Shown here: one piece after another, positions 32,403 to 41,857 of the stretch
How the letters are laid out: every line of letters starts with the position of its first letter
Position numbering within the stretch: the stretch's first letter is position 1
Assembly: GCA_029532415.1 (NCBI GenBank)
Contig: JAQOTA010000059.1
Span: 682,001 to 746,000 of the forward strand
Source of the DNA: Marasmius tenuissimus
Taxonomy: Eukaryota; Basidiomycota; Agaricomycetes; Agaricales; Marasmiaceae
Length of the DNA: 64,000 nt
Direction: 5' to 3'
Made by a program: the position numbers and the translations under genes
Notes under the pieces: generated by a model
What the model saw: the letters and a program-made list of their open reading frames with translations, nothing else
The model's database searches: none
Told to the model about the DNA's origin: nothing

Positions 32403-32879
32403 GATGATATAATTTTCCTGAGATTCTCTGAAATCAAATGACCATCATGTTGCTCATGAGTCTCATTTTCGGAAATAGAGATCGCTGACTCACCGACCAG
32501 TGTGTTCTGTCTACCGAAACCCCTTGACTGAAAGCCTTCTCACTGCAATGCTGTATGGCCTGCGATGACTTGTGCGTGGGAGCAAAGAACGCTTTTAGTG
32601 AAGCTTTCGATTTCGGAATTCGGATATAAAAATTACCGTTGGACCGTCCAACTTGGACGGACCGGGCTCAAGCGCTCAGCAGCGCTCACACCTTTAAACC
32701 CCTTTCTGTTCGCACCGTCATCTCAACTTGAAAGATATCTCGAGTTTCATCCATCCGTTTCCAAGTCAATAAACAAGATCTGCTCATCGAAGATTGTACA
32801 TGGTACGCTCAGCTGGCGAACTCAAGATCTACTTTGTAACATTTCATTGGTTTTAGACACCCCTCAAAAAGTTCCGGAA
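32403..32879. promoter_or_regulatory. Divergent promoter region of F-box A (right) and F-box C3
   Basis: Contains the A 5' UTR intron, the A-type conserved block (about 32541-32583, minus strand) and a TATAAAAATT string at 32624-32633. A probable C3 5' UTR intron (gtacgc near 32811, acceptor tttag at 32856) ends 24 bp before the C3 start codon. This is also the empty site matching the left-arm insertion. Confidence 0.5.
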
Positions 32880-34556
32880 ATGCAGCAGCAACGACCAGTA
32901 GAAACCCTCGAGCCGTACCAACCCGAAGGAAATCCATCTAATACTTACGCACACGACGACCAAATCCTTCGATCAAACTATGTTCCCTCGGAGGTTGAGG
33001 TTTCGCAGTTGAGGGCGACGATCGAAGAGGAGAAGAAAAACATGGATAGACGTGAAGAGGAACTGGCCATGCTACGGAAAAAAATTCAACAATTGGAGAG
33101 AGAACAAGAGAAGGGGGAAACGAAGATTTTACAGCTGCATGCTGCTGTCTCTGCTCAGCGCAGAATTCCTGTCGAACTCTGGGAGGCGATCTTCACCATT
33201 GTCTGCTGCTCACTGCACGAGTATTCCCTCAGCATCATCGGGCCGTCGTCGGGAAGAGCTTGCGACAATCGCGTCTCGTTGCCTCCGTTCGACATCTCGC
33301 GCGTTTGTTCACGTTGGTATACCATTGCGAAAAGATGTCCTTCGCTTTGGGACAGCTTTCGCTTTTATAGGTGTCATTTAACGTCCAATGTTGAGGCATT
33401 GCTCACCACGTATCTCGCAAATTCCCGAGGACGTATCTCCAGATTGAAATATGGCGGGACATCAGCTACCAAGAATGGCTATCGACCAGTAGCATGGAAT
33501 ATTATATCTGGCCACCTATCGTACTGCAAGGAAATTCATCTGGATCTCAGCAGGTCTGCTTACCCCGTGGCAGAGAACATCTCCCTTCCCCTTCTGGAGT
33601 CGTATAGCGAAGAAGTACCCCATGCCATTACCGAACCTCGTCTTCATCCGCTCTCACAGGCGTTCCAGAGAGCTCCCGAACTCACAGATGTGTCTATGAG
33701 AGGGTTCCAACCCACGCTACCCTACCCTCAGTTGATACACCTAGAGCTCCAAGATGTCAACACAAGATTACTGGAATCTGTACTTCCCATTCTAGCGACA
33801 TGCTCACGACTCGAATCATTGAAGTTCTCGCGCTTTGCCAACACCCGCAACGACAACTATTTCACGTTTAGGGTTTGCTTACCCTCGCTTCGAACTCTAT
33901 CGATCGGAAACGAACTATGTCGCGGAGATCGAGTCGTACTATCCATCATATTGTCCTCCATGATAGCACCTTTGCTCTCCAATCTCAGCCTAGGCTGCCA
34001 GAGGTGGTCTAGTACGAAGTTTCTTCCAATGATCCAGCACTGCTCGACCACGCTGAAGAACCTCACGTTGGGAATCGGACGAGTACAGTATGGAAAAATC
34101 CATCTGAACTGTCGTCTCCTCCAGCCTCTTCAACTGGTTCAGACTAGCCTTGTTCATCTCGACTTGAGATTGGAAGACAACGAGTGCTTAAGAAGCGCTG
34201 AGTCTCTCAGGGCTTTTTACACTACCGTTTTGGACGTGGTGACCTCAGCTACCGATCCGGGGTTTCCGAAGCTTGCGTCGCTTTATGTTAGACTCGGCCT
34301 TTTCCAACTTTTGGGGGATCCGTTTATCGCAGAAGTGTTGGAAATGGTCTCACGAAGAAATGATCGTGTTGCTCATAATGTTGAAGGGTTTAGTTCGGCG
34401 AGTCCCAATCATTTCTGTCTACTGAAAGATTTTCGGTTGTGTCGGGTCATAACCGGGGAGTTTGTGGAGGATGCGCTTGGTACGGAGCTGGCTGGGCGAA
34501 TTAAGGACAAGGAAAAGGAATATGGGGTCAGCATTAGTATTGGGAAACCTTGGTGA
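32880..34556 (+). CDS. F-box-like protein C3, intact member of the C type (558 aa)
   Basis: ATG 32880 (MQQQRPVETLEPYQPEGN), matching the start of both broken C copies. Coiled coil at about 35-80 (REEELAMLRKKIQQLE), F-box-like AQRRIPVELWEAIFTIVCC with W-Y-T-I-A-K-R-C-P-S-L-W-D-S following, LRR-like remainder, end VSISIGKPW. Single coding exon behind a 5' UTR intron. More diverged from the two C relics than they are from each other, so it is an older paralogue. It is the only C-type gene here that can make a full protein. SCF role inferred. Confidence 0.85.
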   Translation: MQQQRPVETLEPYQPEGNPSNTYAHDDQILRSNYVPSEVEVSQLRATIEEEKKNMDRREEELAMLRKKIQQLEREQEKGETKILQLHAAVSAQRRIPVELWEAIFTIVCCSLHEYSLSIIGPSSGRACDNRVSLPPFDISRVCSRWYTIAKRCPSLWDSFRFYRCHLTSNVEALLTTYLANSRGRISRLKYGGTSATKNGYRPVAWNIISGHLSYCKEIHLDLSRSAYPVAENISLPLLESYSEEVPHAITEPRLHPLSQAFQRAPELTDVSMRGFQPTLPYPQLIHLELQDVNTRLLESVLPILATCSRLESLKFSRFANTRNDNYFTFRVCLPSLRTLSIGNELCRGDRVVLSIILSSMIAPLLSNLSLGCQRWSSTKFLPMIQHCSTTLKNLTLGIGRVQYGKIHLNCRLLQPLQLVQTSLVHLDLRLEDNECLRSAESLRAFYTTVLDVVTSATDPGFPKLASLYVRLGLFQLLGDPFIAEVLEMVSRRNDRVAHNVEGFSSASPNHFCLLKDFRLCRVITGEFVEDALGTELAGRIKDKEKEYGVSISIGKPW

Positions 34557-35138
34557 ATTTACTTCACCTATCGTTCTATTCCAGTACCATTCTCGCTTTG
34601 TAGCCACTACTAAAGTCCTAAGTATTTTTGAATGATCGAACCCAATGCTGACCTATGATTCTTTGCCTGAGACGTACTTACAGAAGAGCACGAATTTTAC
34701 TCTATTCTTCTACCATCATCTGGGGCATACTTCGAAGCAACTTCGAAGAATCTCGACCGGATTGGAGGACTTCAGTCTGAGAAGAACGGTCGACAAGATC
34801 CATTAGGCCCCATTCACCCGAGGGGTCGTCGTGTCGAAAGCCTGTGACTTAAGGGAGAACGTCCCGGGAAATTTATTTCTCAAATCCTTTTCTCGTGGAG
34901 GAGATCGTTGGCATAAATTCAAGATTTTGCATCAAGTCGTACATAAGGACATAACCATAATAGTAGGCATACAGAACGTGAGGGAGTGAGTGGGCGATTA
35001 AAATGGTAACTTTTACACAGTCAGTATGGAGAAAACATAAAATGGTATGAATGAAAGAAGTCACAGATATACGTCGTGGCGTGAAAAGAATATTAGACGG
35101 AGCAGTGCGCCTGTGGAGGCTGCGTGTGTGGCCGCTGC
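34557..35138. other. Convergent intergenic region
   Basis: 582 bp between F-box C3 and the next minus-strand gene. No coding or RNA feature recognised. Confidence 0.4.
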
Positions 35139-37357
35139 TCATGGCTCGTCGCCCTCCTCCGAGCCTAGTTCAAGTTGAACCTGGGCCCTTGCCTTTGCCT
35201 TCGCATCCGCCCCGTCGTTGAGTCGACCTCGTTTACTTCGCGCCTGCGATCCCTGCGACTTTGCCCGTCTTTTAAGGGACGGGATAGGCGAGGTGATTGC
35301 TGATTCGACTGTTGAGACTGCGGTACCTGCTTCAGCAGACGATCCGACATCAAGTTGCGATGTCTGCGATCGAGTGGTTGGACGTGAAGCTCGCTCAGAG
35401 GCGTCCGAAGCCGTGCGTAAACGAAGCGGCTTATGACTGGGTTGCAGGATGGCTTGCACGTCGGTCTGAGACGCGTTCGATGCAGCCCTGCTCCGTTGAG
35501 GTATTTCGGGGGCCGTGGCATTTGCACCTAAGCCAGCAGGAGGTCGAGATGATGCTCCTGCGTTGAACGTATCGGTAGCCGAGGTCCTGTTACTGGAACG
35601 AAGTACGTATCTGCCGGAGCCCTGAGAGGTATTGGAAGCAGTCCTTGGGCGAGGTAGGGGAACCTCGGGGGGCGGCGGCATATCATGACTCGCGGTGTCT
35701 CCGGCGGAGGAAGAGGCGGCCAATGTCGTGGAACGCGTAGATCGCTGGGAGGGTGCTCGGCTTGGTGTCGTTGTCGAGTTTACTTCCATGATTGTCTTCA
35801 ACGCCTGGGATTCTGTTACATCGTCTGGGAAATCACCGGCACCGCTTCGCTTGTCGCCGGGAGCCCGCTGACTTTGGACGAAATCCGCAATCCTGAACAC
35901 TGTCGTGAGCAACATCCTGTGTTCCGTGCGTGAGGGGTCGACCCAATCTCTGATTCTGAAGTGGGTCTTCGGAACCTTATTTCCGTCAATGATCTCTTTC
36001 TCTTTCTCCACCTCGTTCTTCAGCTTGAGGAGCCAAAAAGCCGCGCTCAACGTCACCATCACTGGACATTGAGGAAGCTCGAGCACGGGATTCGCGTACT
36101 TCTCGTCGGATTTCGGATAGAGGAAGTTCTCGATTTGCCCTGTTGCGCGAGTATACTTCAGGTTGCCTGTCGTTGCCCACCATTTCTCGTCTTGATCAGG
36201 TACAGCGTCCCCTCTGTCGTAATCCTGGGGCTGTGAAGAGTCATCATGGGAGGTGTGGTTAGTTCGACCAGAGAAAAACATAGTTCAGATACAAATGGAA
36301 GTCTCACGATTTCGAGGGGGACGTTGATTGGACGGAATGTGAACTGATGCTTCCCGATACTTTTGGTAGCCAATGCCGGTCGCTCGACAGCGGCCTTCAA
36401 CTGTAATCGAGGTACCACAAACTCCCGGTGCGCGAGAATAGGGATGAGGTGGAATGACCAATTGCCTGGAGGAAATACCTTGAGAGATACATGAGCGAAA
36501 CAGCGAAGGTGAAAGAGAGTCTACCGACCTTGTCGCGCTGCAAATGTTGTGGGATACAGCTATTGTCTAGCTTTCCTTGATGAAGCTTCTCTATCTCCTG
36601 GAGCCACGTCCATATTGCCTTCAAGACATCCGAAGTTGGTACCAGTTTGAAGAGTCCATGATCGATAGACCAGTGCATATCGGGTGTTACTAGAAAATCT
36701 ATGAGTTGATTGAGGCATATGGTTACGAGTGCAGTTTAACTCACAGAGCCAGAGAAGCCTGGACGAATGAATGTTCAACGAGTTGAAGGGCTGGCCAACG
36801 ACCCACTCAATCAGTCTAATCTGTGGGGCCGAGCAGAAACATGAACCAGTCTCTGGTTGGAGGTCCGACAAAGTAAGGGACATTACCTTCCACTTGGAAA
36901 AAGAGACGGGAATGACATGTGCAAATTGTAGGCCACCTCCCGGGATATTGAGAGTGAGAGTGATATGACACCGATCCCCGTAGAGGTGCATCTCCGCTAT
37001 CTTGACCACCAGGGTCTTCTTTACCAGGCCGGTCCGCCCGGCCATATTGCGAGCGGGGGTCTCTTCAAAGTAGTCGACCTGCGCCGTGATGTCAACGCGA
37101 TAGTGTCCGAGTTCTGGTTCCTCCGCTTCCTCAGCACCCAGGTCTACATCCGAAGCAATGGTCCGGTCATTTAGTTGAAGAGCAGATAGCATAGCAGCAG
37201 AGAGCTTGGGCGAAGGATGCATCTGCGAACCGATCGGGACTGAGGAAGGAGATTCGGCACGGGTGGTGGAGGTTTCTGTGGGAGTCCCTGAGCGAAGAGA
37301 CCTTGTATCCGTCGCCCGACGTAGATCACGGAAAGAAGAAGTTTTGTGAGACGGCAT
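35139..37357 (-). CDS. Hypothetical Agaricomycete protein with disordered C-terminus
   Basis: Not recognised. Start ATG 37357 (MPSHKTSSFRDLRRATDT). N-terminal exon to about 36889 with a Ser/Thr-rich head, then VDITAQVDYFEETPARN and a beta-rich block (TLVVKIAEMHLYGDRCHITL, then GGGLQFAHVIPVSFSKW). Middle exons include HGLFKLVPTSDVLKAIWTWL and ALATKSIGKHQFTFRP. The last exon (36238 to 35139) has GNLKYTRATGQIENFLYP, LSAAFWLLKLKNEVEKEKE and TEHRMLLTTVFRIADFVQS. A long low-complexity Ser/Arg/Thr/Pro tail with basic clusters (RSKRGRLNDGADAKAKAR) follows, suggesting a nuclear protein. Intron borders are canonical. No enzymatic motif seen. Confidence 0.65.
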
Positions 37358-37864
37358 GGGGGGAGTTAAAAGCGGGGTGAATGAGAGTGGTCTGCTTTGG
37401 ATCCAGTATTTAAAGTCACCATAGAGCCATTGTCGTCGATCGTTTATTGTTCGACAAAATCAAACCCACATTTATGAAGTCCAAGCGGCAAGATGTACAC
37501 CCATTTATCATGGCAGTACCATTGAATTTTGAGCGCTCGAGATAACATGATCATAGTGGGTGGCTTTTGCTCTCTGATAACCTGTCGCGGTAGAAGCCAG
37601 GGCCATATCGAGATGAAGATATACTGGACTCTGGCCACGGGGGACTTGAGATGGTAGTACCAGACAGGGTTGCACTGCGGACGTCCAATTCATTGTCAAT
37701 CTATTTCTTATGTGACGAATGGGGAAAGGGAGTCAGGTCACGGGATATTACGTGATGTTCAAATGTTGGGCCAAGCTCTCTCAGTCCGGTCATTCTGTTC
37801 GTTCGACCACCACCACCCACCTCCGTTCAATCTACACAGATACTATTTTATTGCTCTCTAAACG
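37358..37864. promoter_or_regulatory. Bidirectional promoter region of two unrecognised genes
   Basis: 507 bp between divergent starts at 37357 and 37865. TATTTAAA-like string at about 37407-37413. No RNA gene seen. Confidence 0.4.
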
Positions 37865-39052
37865 ATGATATCTCTCGAGAATATTGTGACAGAACCAGAC
37901 AACCAAGATGAATCGCCACTTGCCACCTTCGATTTGGTGAACGAGGATGACAGGACGGAGGACGAACGGGTACGTTACATTCTAACTAATGCACTTATCT
38001 GGTGAACTAACACAGCTCTAGTCTATACACATGTTCGAATGGTTACACGGTCTGGAGCGCGATGGGTGCACATTCGATACCGAACTTAACGTTTTGAAAG
38101 GTACGCGTTCTTTTGCAGCCCTATCCGCACCTTCGTGTACTGACTCGTTAATTCCCAGTATCAAGCGACATGAAGAGGTGTCTAGAATCTACATCTGAAT
38201 CCTATTTGATTTTCCCGTCAAGAGACGTGATGGAAAGGGCCACAGAGATGGTCGAAGCCAATACTCGAATTCGAAATGCCAGTCAGCGTCGTCGGTTTGA
38301 GGTACGCGTGCTCGACGCGCTAGATCCTTGTCTTTCAACTAACGAATACGCAGGAATTTGGAGCAGGGCCCTGGGAATACGTCCTTGCGCCATCTAAGCG
38401 GGCCCAAGGGAAGGACGCGCCTCGGTTGTACCACCGAACGTCTAACGGAACGGTTCCTATCACCTTCAACACAGACGACTTTGACTCTCTCCCGCGGTTC
38501 ATCTCCTTCATTCACCCACTCTTCGCCATGCTTTCTCTTGTGATCAAAATTCCCGATCCTAGCCATTATTCCTCCGTCATTGAAGAGCAACTATTCGTGC
38601 CATTCTGCGATTACCAAACGACTTGGCCCATGCTGATGGGTGACCCGTTCATGCCACCCTCTCCGAAACGAACTCACTCCGAGATATCTGATGACAAATA
38701 TTCGGAGTCTCCATGTAATTGCAGTCACTGCCGACAAACACCAGATCTGGACCCGGACTGCGTGTCGGCGAGCGACGGGTGTTCCCTCGAGTCTGTCATC
38801 GACGATACCGATGCACCGCCGTACATTCCTCCAGGAGTCCGATCTTGGGCTGAAGGTCTAGAACCTTCTCATGACGGCGAAGCCAACGGTGACGATGACC
38901 TCCTTTTGAGCTACACTCGCGAGCCAACGAAGACGCCCTCCGAGGTTATGGGAGGACTGAAGGAAGAGGATGTTCATCGCGAGCGTTTGGCGAATCAGGT
39001 CCTCGCGGATTGGTGTACCGCGAGGAGAAAGAGAGCCAGGCGCTCGTTGTAG
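37865..39052 (+). CDS. Hypothetical acidic protein, four exons
   Basis: ATG 37865 (MISLENIVTEPDNQDESP). Introns: gtacgt...ctctag (about 37971-38022), gtacgc...cccag (about 38101-38159), gtacgc...acgcag (about 38301-38353). The joined protein runs IHMFEWLHGLERDGCTFDTE, SSDMKRCLESTSESYLIFPS, FGAGPWEYVLAPSKRAQG and a final acidic part with a Cys cluster CNCSHCRQTPDLDPDC. It ends in a basic RRKRARRSL at stop 39050-39052. I recognise no domain; the Cys/His cluster could bind metal. The middle resembles, weakly, Agaricomycete proteins of the HNH-endonuclease-like group, which I cannot confirm. Confidence 0.6.
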
Positions 39053-39506
39053 CATCCTGAGCTTGATTATTTGTTCTTCCTTTCGTTCTTTTGGATTATC
39101 TATTGGTTTCCTTGTTGGGCTGGTTGCTTTCGATGTGCTTCGCTTTTTACTTATCAATACACTGTAGCCATATATCCATGATTCCCAACCACTTTGTACT
39201 TATACCACACTTGCATAGGATCTCTACATCTCATCGTTTATTGCCAAGGAATGTATTTTGTATATTCAATTAAGTTCTCTCCCCCCCGTCCAAGCAACAC
39301 CAGAGTACTTCTTGACCTTGAGATAAACTTGCTTCCGCCCCAGACGCTCGTTTCAGTATCTCAGCTGCGAGGGTGCATCTCTTACAGAAGCAATAAAATC
39401 GTGCAAACTCGATAGGTACAGCATACTGAGCGAACGGATGCAGACATACATCTATCGTACAGCAAGTCTTGTTCTACGATCACCACAATAACATCAGGTT
39501 CACCGT
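39053..39506. other. Convergent intergenic region
   Basis: 454 bp, T-rich. No gene recognised. Confidence 0.4.
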
Positions 39507-41369
39507 TTACCAGTTGCTCTCGCCTCCCCAACCAGAGTAAGGGTTCATTCTCCATTGGGGCTCCGGGGTGGGCTCGAAAGCTTCTACCCATTTCAAATCG
39601 ACTGAGATATCATGCATCGCCCGTAGAGAGTTCAAGCTGTCCAAAAGACTCGGGGAAGTCATGATATGAACCTGCTGCGCCAAAAGGTCTCCCATGTCCG
39701 CTCTGAGGTGTTTCAACCTTGGCAATCGACTCTCGTCCTGAACGAACTCGAGAATCGACGTGATATCTTCGGTTCTGCACCACCCACAGTCCAATACCTC
39801 CAACTGGGGACACGAGCCCAGCTCGTTGAGCGATGAAAGCAGCTTGGGTGCCCAGTCGGCAGGTGGAGCTATGACTCGGTCCAAGCGCCATCGACCGTAC
39901 TCGCCCCAGTGCCGGGGAGCCTGCTCGGGCTCGAGTTTGAGTGTGGTCAAGGACGGGGCTGCCTGTAAGCATCGTGAGAGAGCCTCTGCCCCAAGAATGT
40001 GGTAGCCGATAATCCGGAGATGAGTGAGACGAGGAGCCCCTTTGACGAGTGTTTGGAATGGTAGGTCGTTGTCTGCTAGTACTACTTGTCCTCTCCAGTG
40101 AGCTTCCGCCAAGTGTAAGGTCAGGCGAAGTAATTGAGGGGTAATGATACTCGAATAAATGTCCTTCACATGGGCAAGAAAAGGGATAGGTCCATCATGA
40201 TCGGAGTTGGGCTGATCGGTGTCGGAGTCGGAGTCGGGGTCGGGGTCAGGCTGATTGGGGTAAACACCGAACGGTCCATCGAAGGTCAGTTGTAATTCTC
40301 GTAGACTACTCCAAATCACAGGGTCAGTGAGGGAGTCCCCAGGCGACATATGAGAGCGAAAGGTGAGAATGACCAGGGAACGACATGTCTGTGCGATTCT
40401 CTGCAGTACGGCGATGGGAGACGCTATTGAGGCGAAGATCGTGGGCCGGAAGGAGAAACTAAGCTCGGTTAGTCGAGCCCAGTCAAGAGGGATGTTTAGA
40501 GACGGCATCGATCCCTGTTGTAGATGGAGGGAACGGAGTGAAGACAGCTTGCAAAGGAAATTTGATGCAGGGGAAGGATGGGGTTGGAGTACCTGCGGCA
40601 TGCCATTGATAGGAACTCCGTGGTGAAAGGGTGGAAGGTCTATGAAAAGGCTAACATCCCCGGTATGAATCGTCTCCAAGAGAGGGACATCGTCTGCCTC
40701 CAGATGCTCCAGTGCTTGTTGGCGAGACGATTTGATGCCATAACCGAGTGAAAGACTCCTCCAACGGCGCGAGTACCCCACCAGAAGGTTCATCAACTTC
40801 ACGTATATGGTAGATTCGTTATTGCCCTCTCTAGGCAAGGTCGGCGGCGACCTGCTGTCGCCCATGTAAATGGAAAGGGTTAGCGGTCGCGATCCAGACC
40901 TGTCCAACCAAAGTTTAATCCCTTGGAGGAACGCTTCCTGGTGTTTGAGACATAAATGTTTGCTTGTGATGTGTGGAGGTGGATCTGACACGGAAAAATG
41001 GACGGAACTCCACAGCCTTGGTGTATTAAGTGCAATTTCCCTCCATGCTCGACAAACGGCGGTAAGCAGCAGCGGTGCCTCCCTCATCGTGCAAATGGCA
41101 AGGCCCTGGTTGTTTGGGGGCAGACAATGAGCAAATATTTCGCCCCAAATGTCTGCAGGAAATCTTCGGAAGGGTGTTGCGAGCGCGAGATGACCATCAA
41201 CGAATCGTTGGAGCTCATCTCGTTCTGCTTGGAGGCGGATGATCTCCTCATTGAGCTTTCTGATCCTTTCCTGTGGTTCAATGACCAGATACTGTATCTC
41301 GTTGAGCTCTTTGGTCGAGGGAACATGATTCGTGTGGAGAACGCGGGCGAAATGAGTTTCAGGAAGCAT
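39507..41369 (-). CDS. F-box-like protein B, dispersed third copy (620 aa)
   Basis: Third B-type gene, outside the duplication arms. ATG 41369 (MLPETHFARVLHTNHVPS). The frame upstream of it is the 5' UTR intron (gtgagcc...gcacag). Coiled coil at about 15-50, F-box-like FRRFPADIWGEIFAHCLP then WREIALNTPRLWSSVHFS, LRR-like C-terminal half. A low-complexity acidic insert (PDPDPDSDSDTDQPNSDHD, coded near 40195-40255) is absent from the other B copies and comes from a GTCGGA-type microsatellite. The shortened C-terminus (PYSGWGGESNW) lacks about nine residues of the other B copies. Otherwise intact. Confidence 0.85.
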   Translation of the reverse strand: MLPETHFARVLHTNHVPSTKELNEIQYLVIEPQERIRKLNEEIIRLQAERDELQRFVDGHLALATPFRRFPADIWGEIFAHCLPPNNQGLAICTMREAPLLLTAVCRAWREIALNTPRLWSSVHFSVSDPPPHITSKHLCLKHQEAFLQGIKLWLDRSGSRPLTLSIYMGDSRSPPTLPREGNNESTIYVKLMNLLVGYSRRWRSLSLGYGIKSSRQQALEHLEADDVPLLETIHTGDVSLFIDLPPFHHGVPINGMPQVLQPHPSPASNFLCKLSSLRSLHLQQGSMPSLNIPLDWARLTELSFSFRPTIFASIASPIAVLQRIAQTCRSLVILTFRSHMSPGDSLTDPVIWSSLRELQLTFDGPFGVYPNQPDPDPDSDSDTDQPNSDHDGPIPFLAHVKDIYSSIITPQLLRLTLHLAEAHWRGQVVLADNDLPFQTLVKGAPRLTHLRIIGYHILGAEALSRCLQAAPSLTTLKLEPEQAPRHWGEYGRWRLDRVIAPPADWAPKLLSSLNELGSCPQLEVLDCGWCRTEDITSILEFVQDESRLPRLKHLRADMGDLLAQQVHIMTSPSLLDSLNSLRAMHDISVDLKWVEAFEPTPEPQWRMNPYSGWGGESNW

Positions 41370-41470
41370 GGTGGGCGCTGTGCATTGACGGTCTACATTG
41401 AGCTTCATGGAGGAAATTAGGATACGTCGGCTCACCTTTGCCAGACCTTTCCGTTAGATACGATTCTTTC

Positions 41471-41538
41471 TATAGTCTTGGTCCAACTTGAATGCTGTAG
41501 CACCTGCTCAGCGCCCACTGCTGTTGACTTGTGCGTGG
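41471..41538 (-). promoter_or_regulatory. Conserved upstream block of dispersed F-box B
   Basis: Minus strand has CACGCACAAGTCAACAGCAG, then GAGCAGGTGCTACAGCATTC and GACCAAGAC. Same element as before the two arm copies, with a short insertion. Shows that the whole transcription unit, not only the coding exon, was copied. Confidence 0.5.
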
Positions 41539-41857
41539 AAAGCGCTACTTACAAAGCTGCAAATAGCATTCGTGATCCCGAAATCGAGATTTGATTCTTG
41601 CTATCGCATATCTTGTAACAGTCTCCGGCGAGCGCAAGGACTCTGAAGCTGAACCTTCGGAAAGACCAACTGTAACTTTTGCAAGAGATACAGTAGGTAA
41701 CTGAGCGAGCAGTGAGCTCGTTGAAGTTGAACGAACAGAACGACGTCGAGAGGAACCGGAGATTCCGGCGGGACCGTACAATCCTGCCTGCCGCTTCACG
41801 CCTGCCGGTGATATATTCGCGTCATGGCCTTCATCGACCCTTTGTCCTCTACTCCCA

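Larger units (their letters stand above)
24243..32640 (-). repeat. Right arm of the large inverted duplication
   Basis: Mirror image of 1-9130: truncated Ric8(+), F-box C(+), F-box B(-), F-box A(-). Homology begins inside Ric8 exon 2 (GGCTCTTGCGAGGCTTTG at about 24254) and runs past the F-box A 5' UTR intron to at least 32640. There it supplies the empty site of the left-arm element. Because Ric8 is cut here, this arm is probably the derived copy. Confidence 0.9.
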
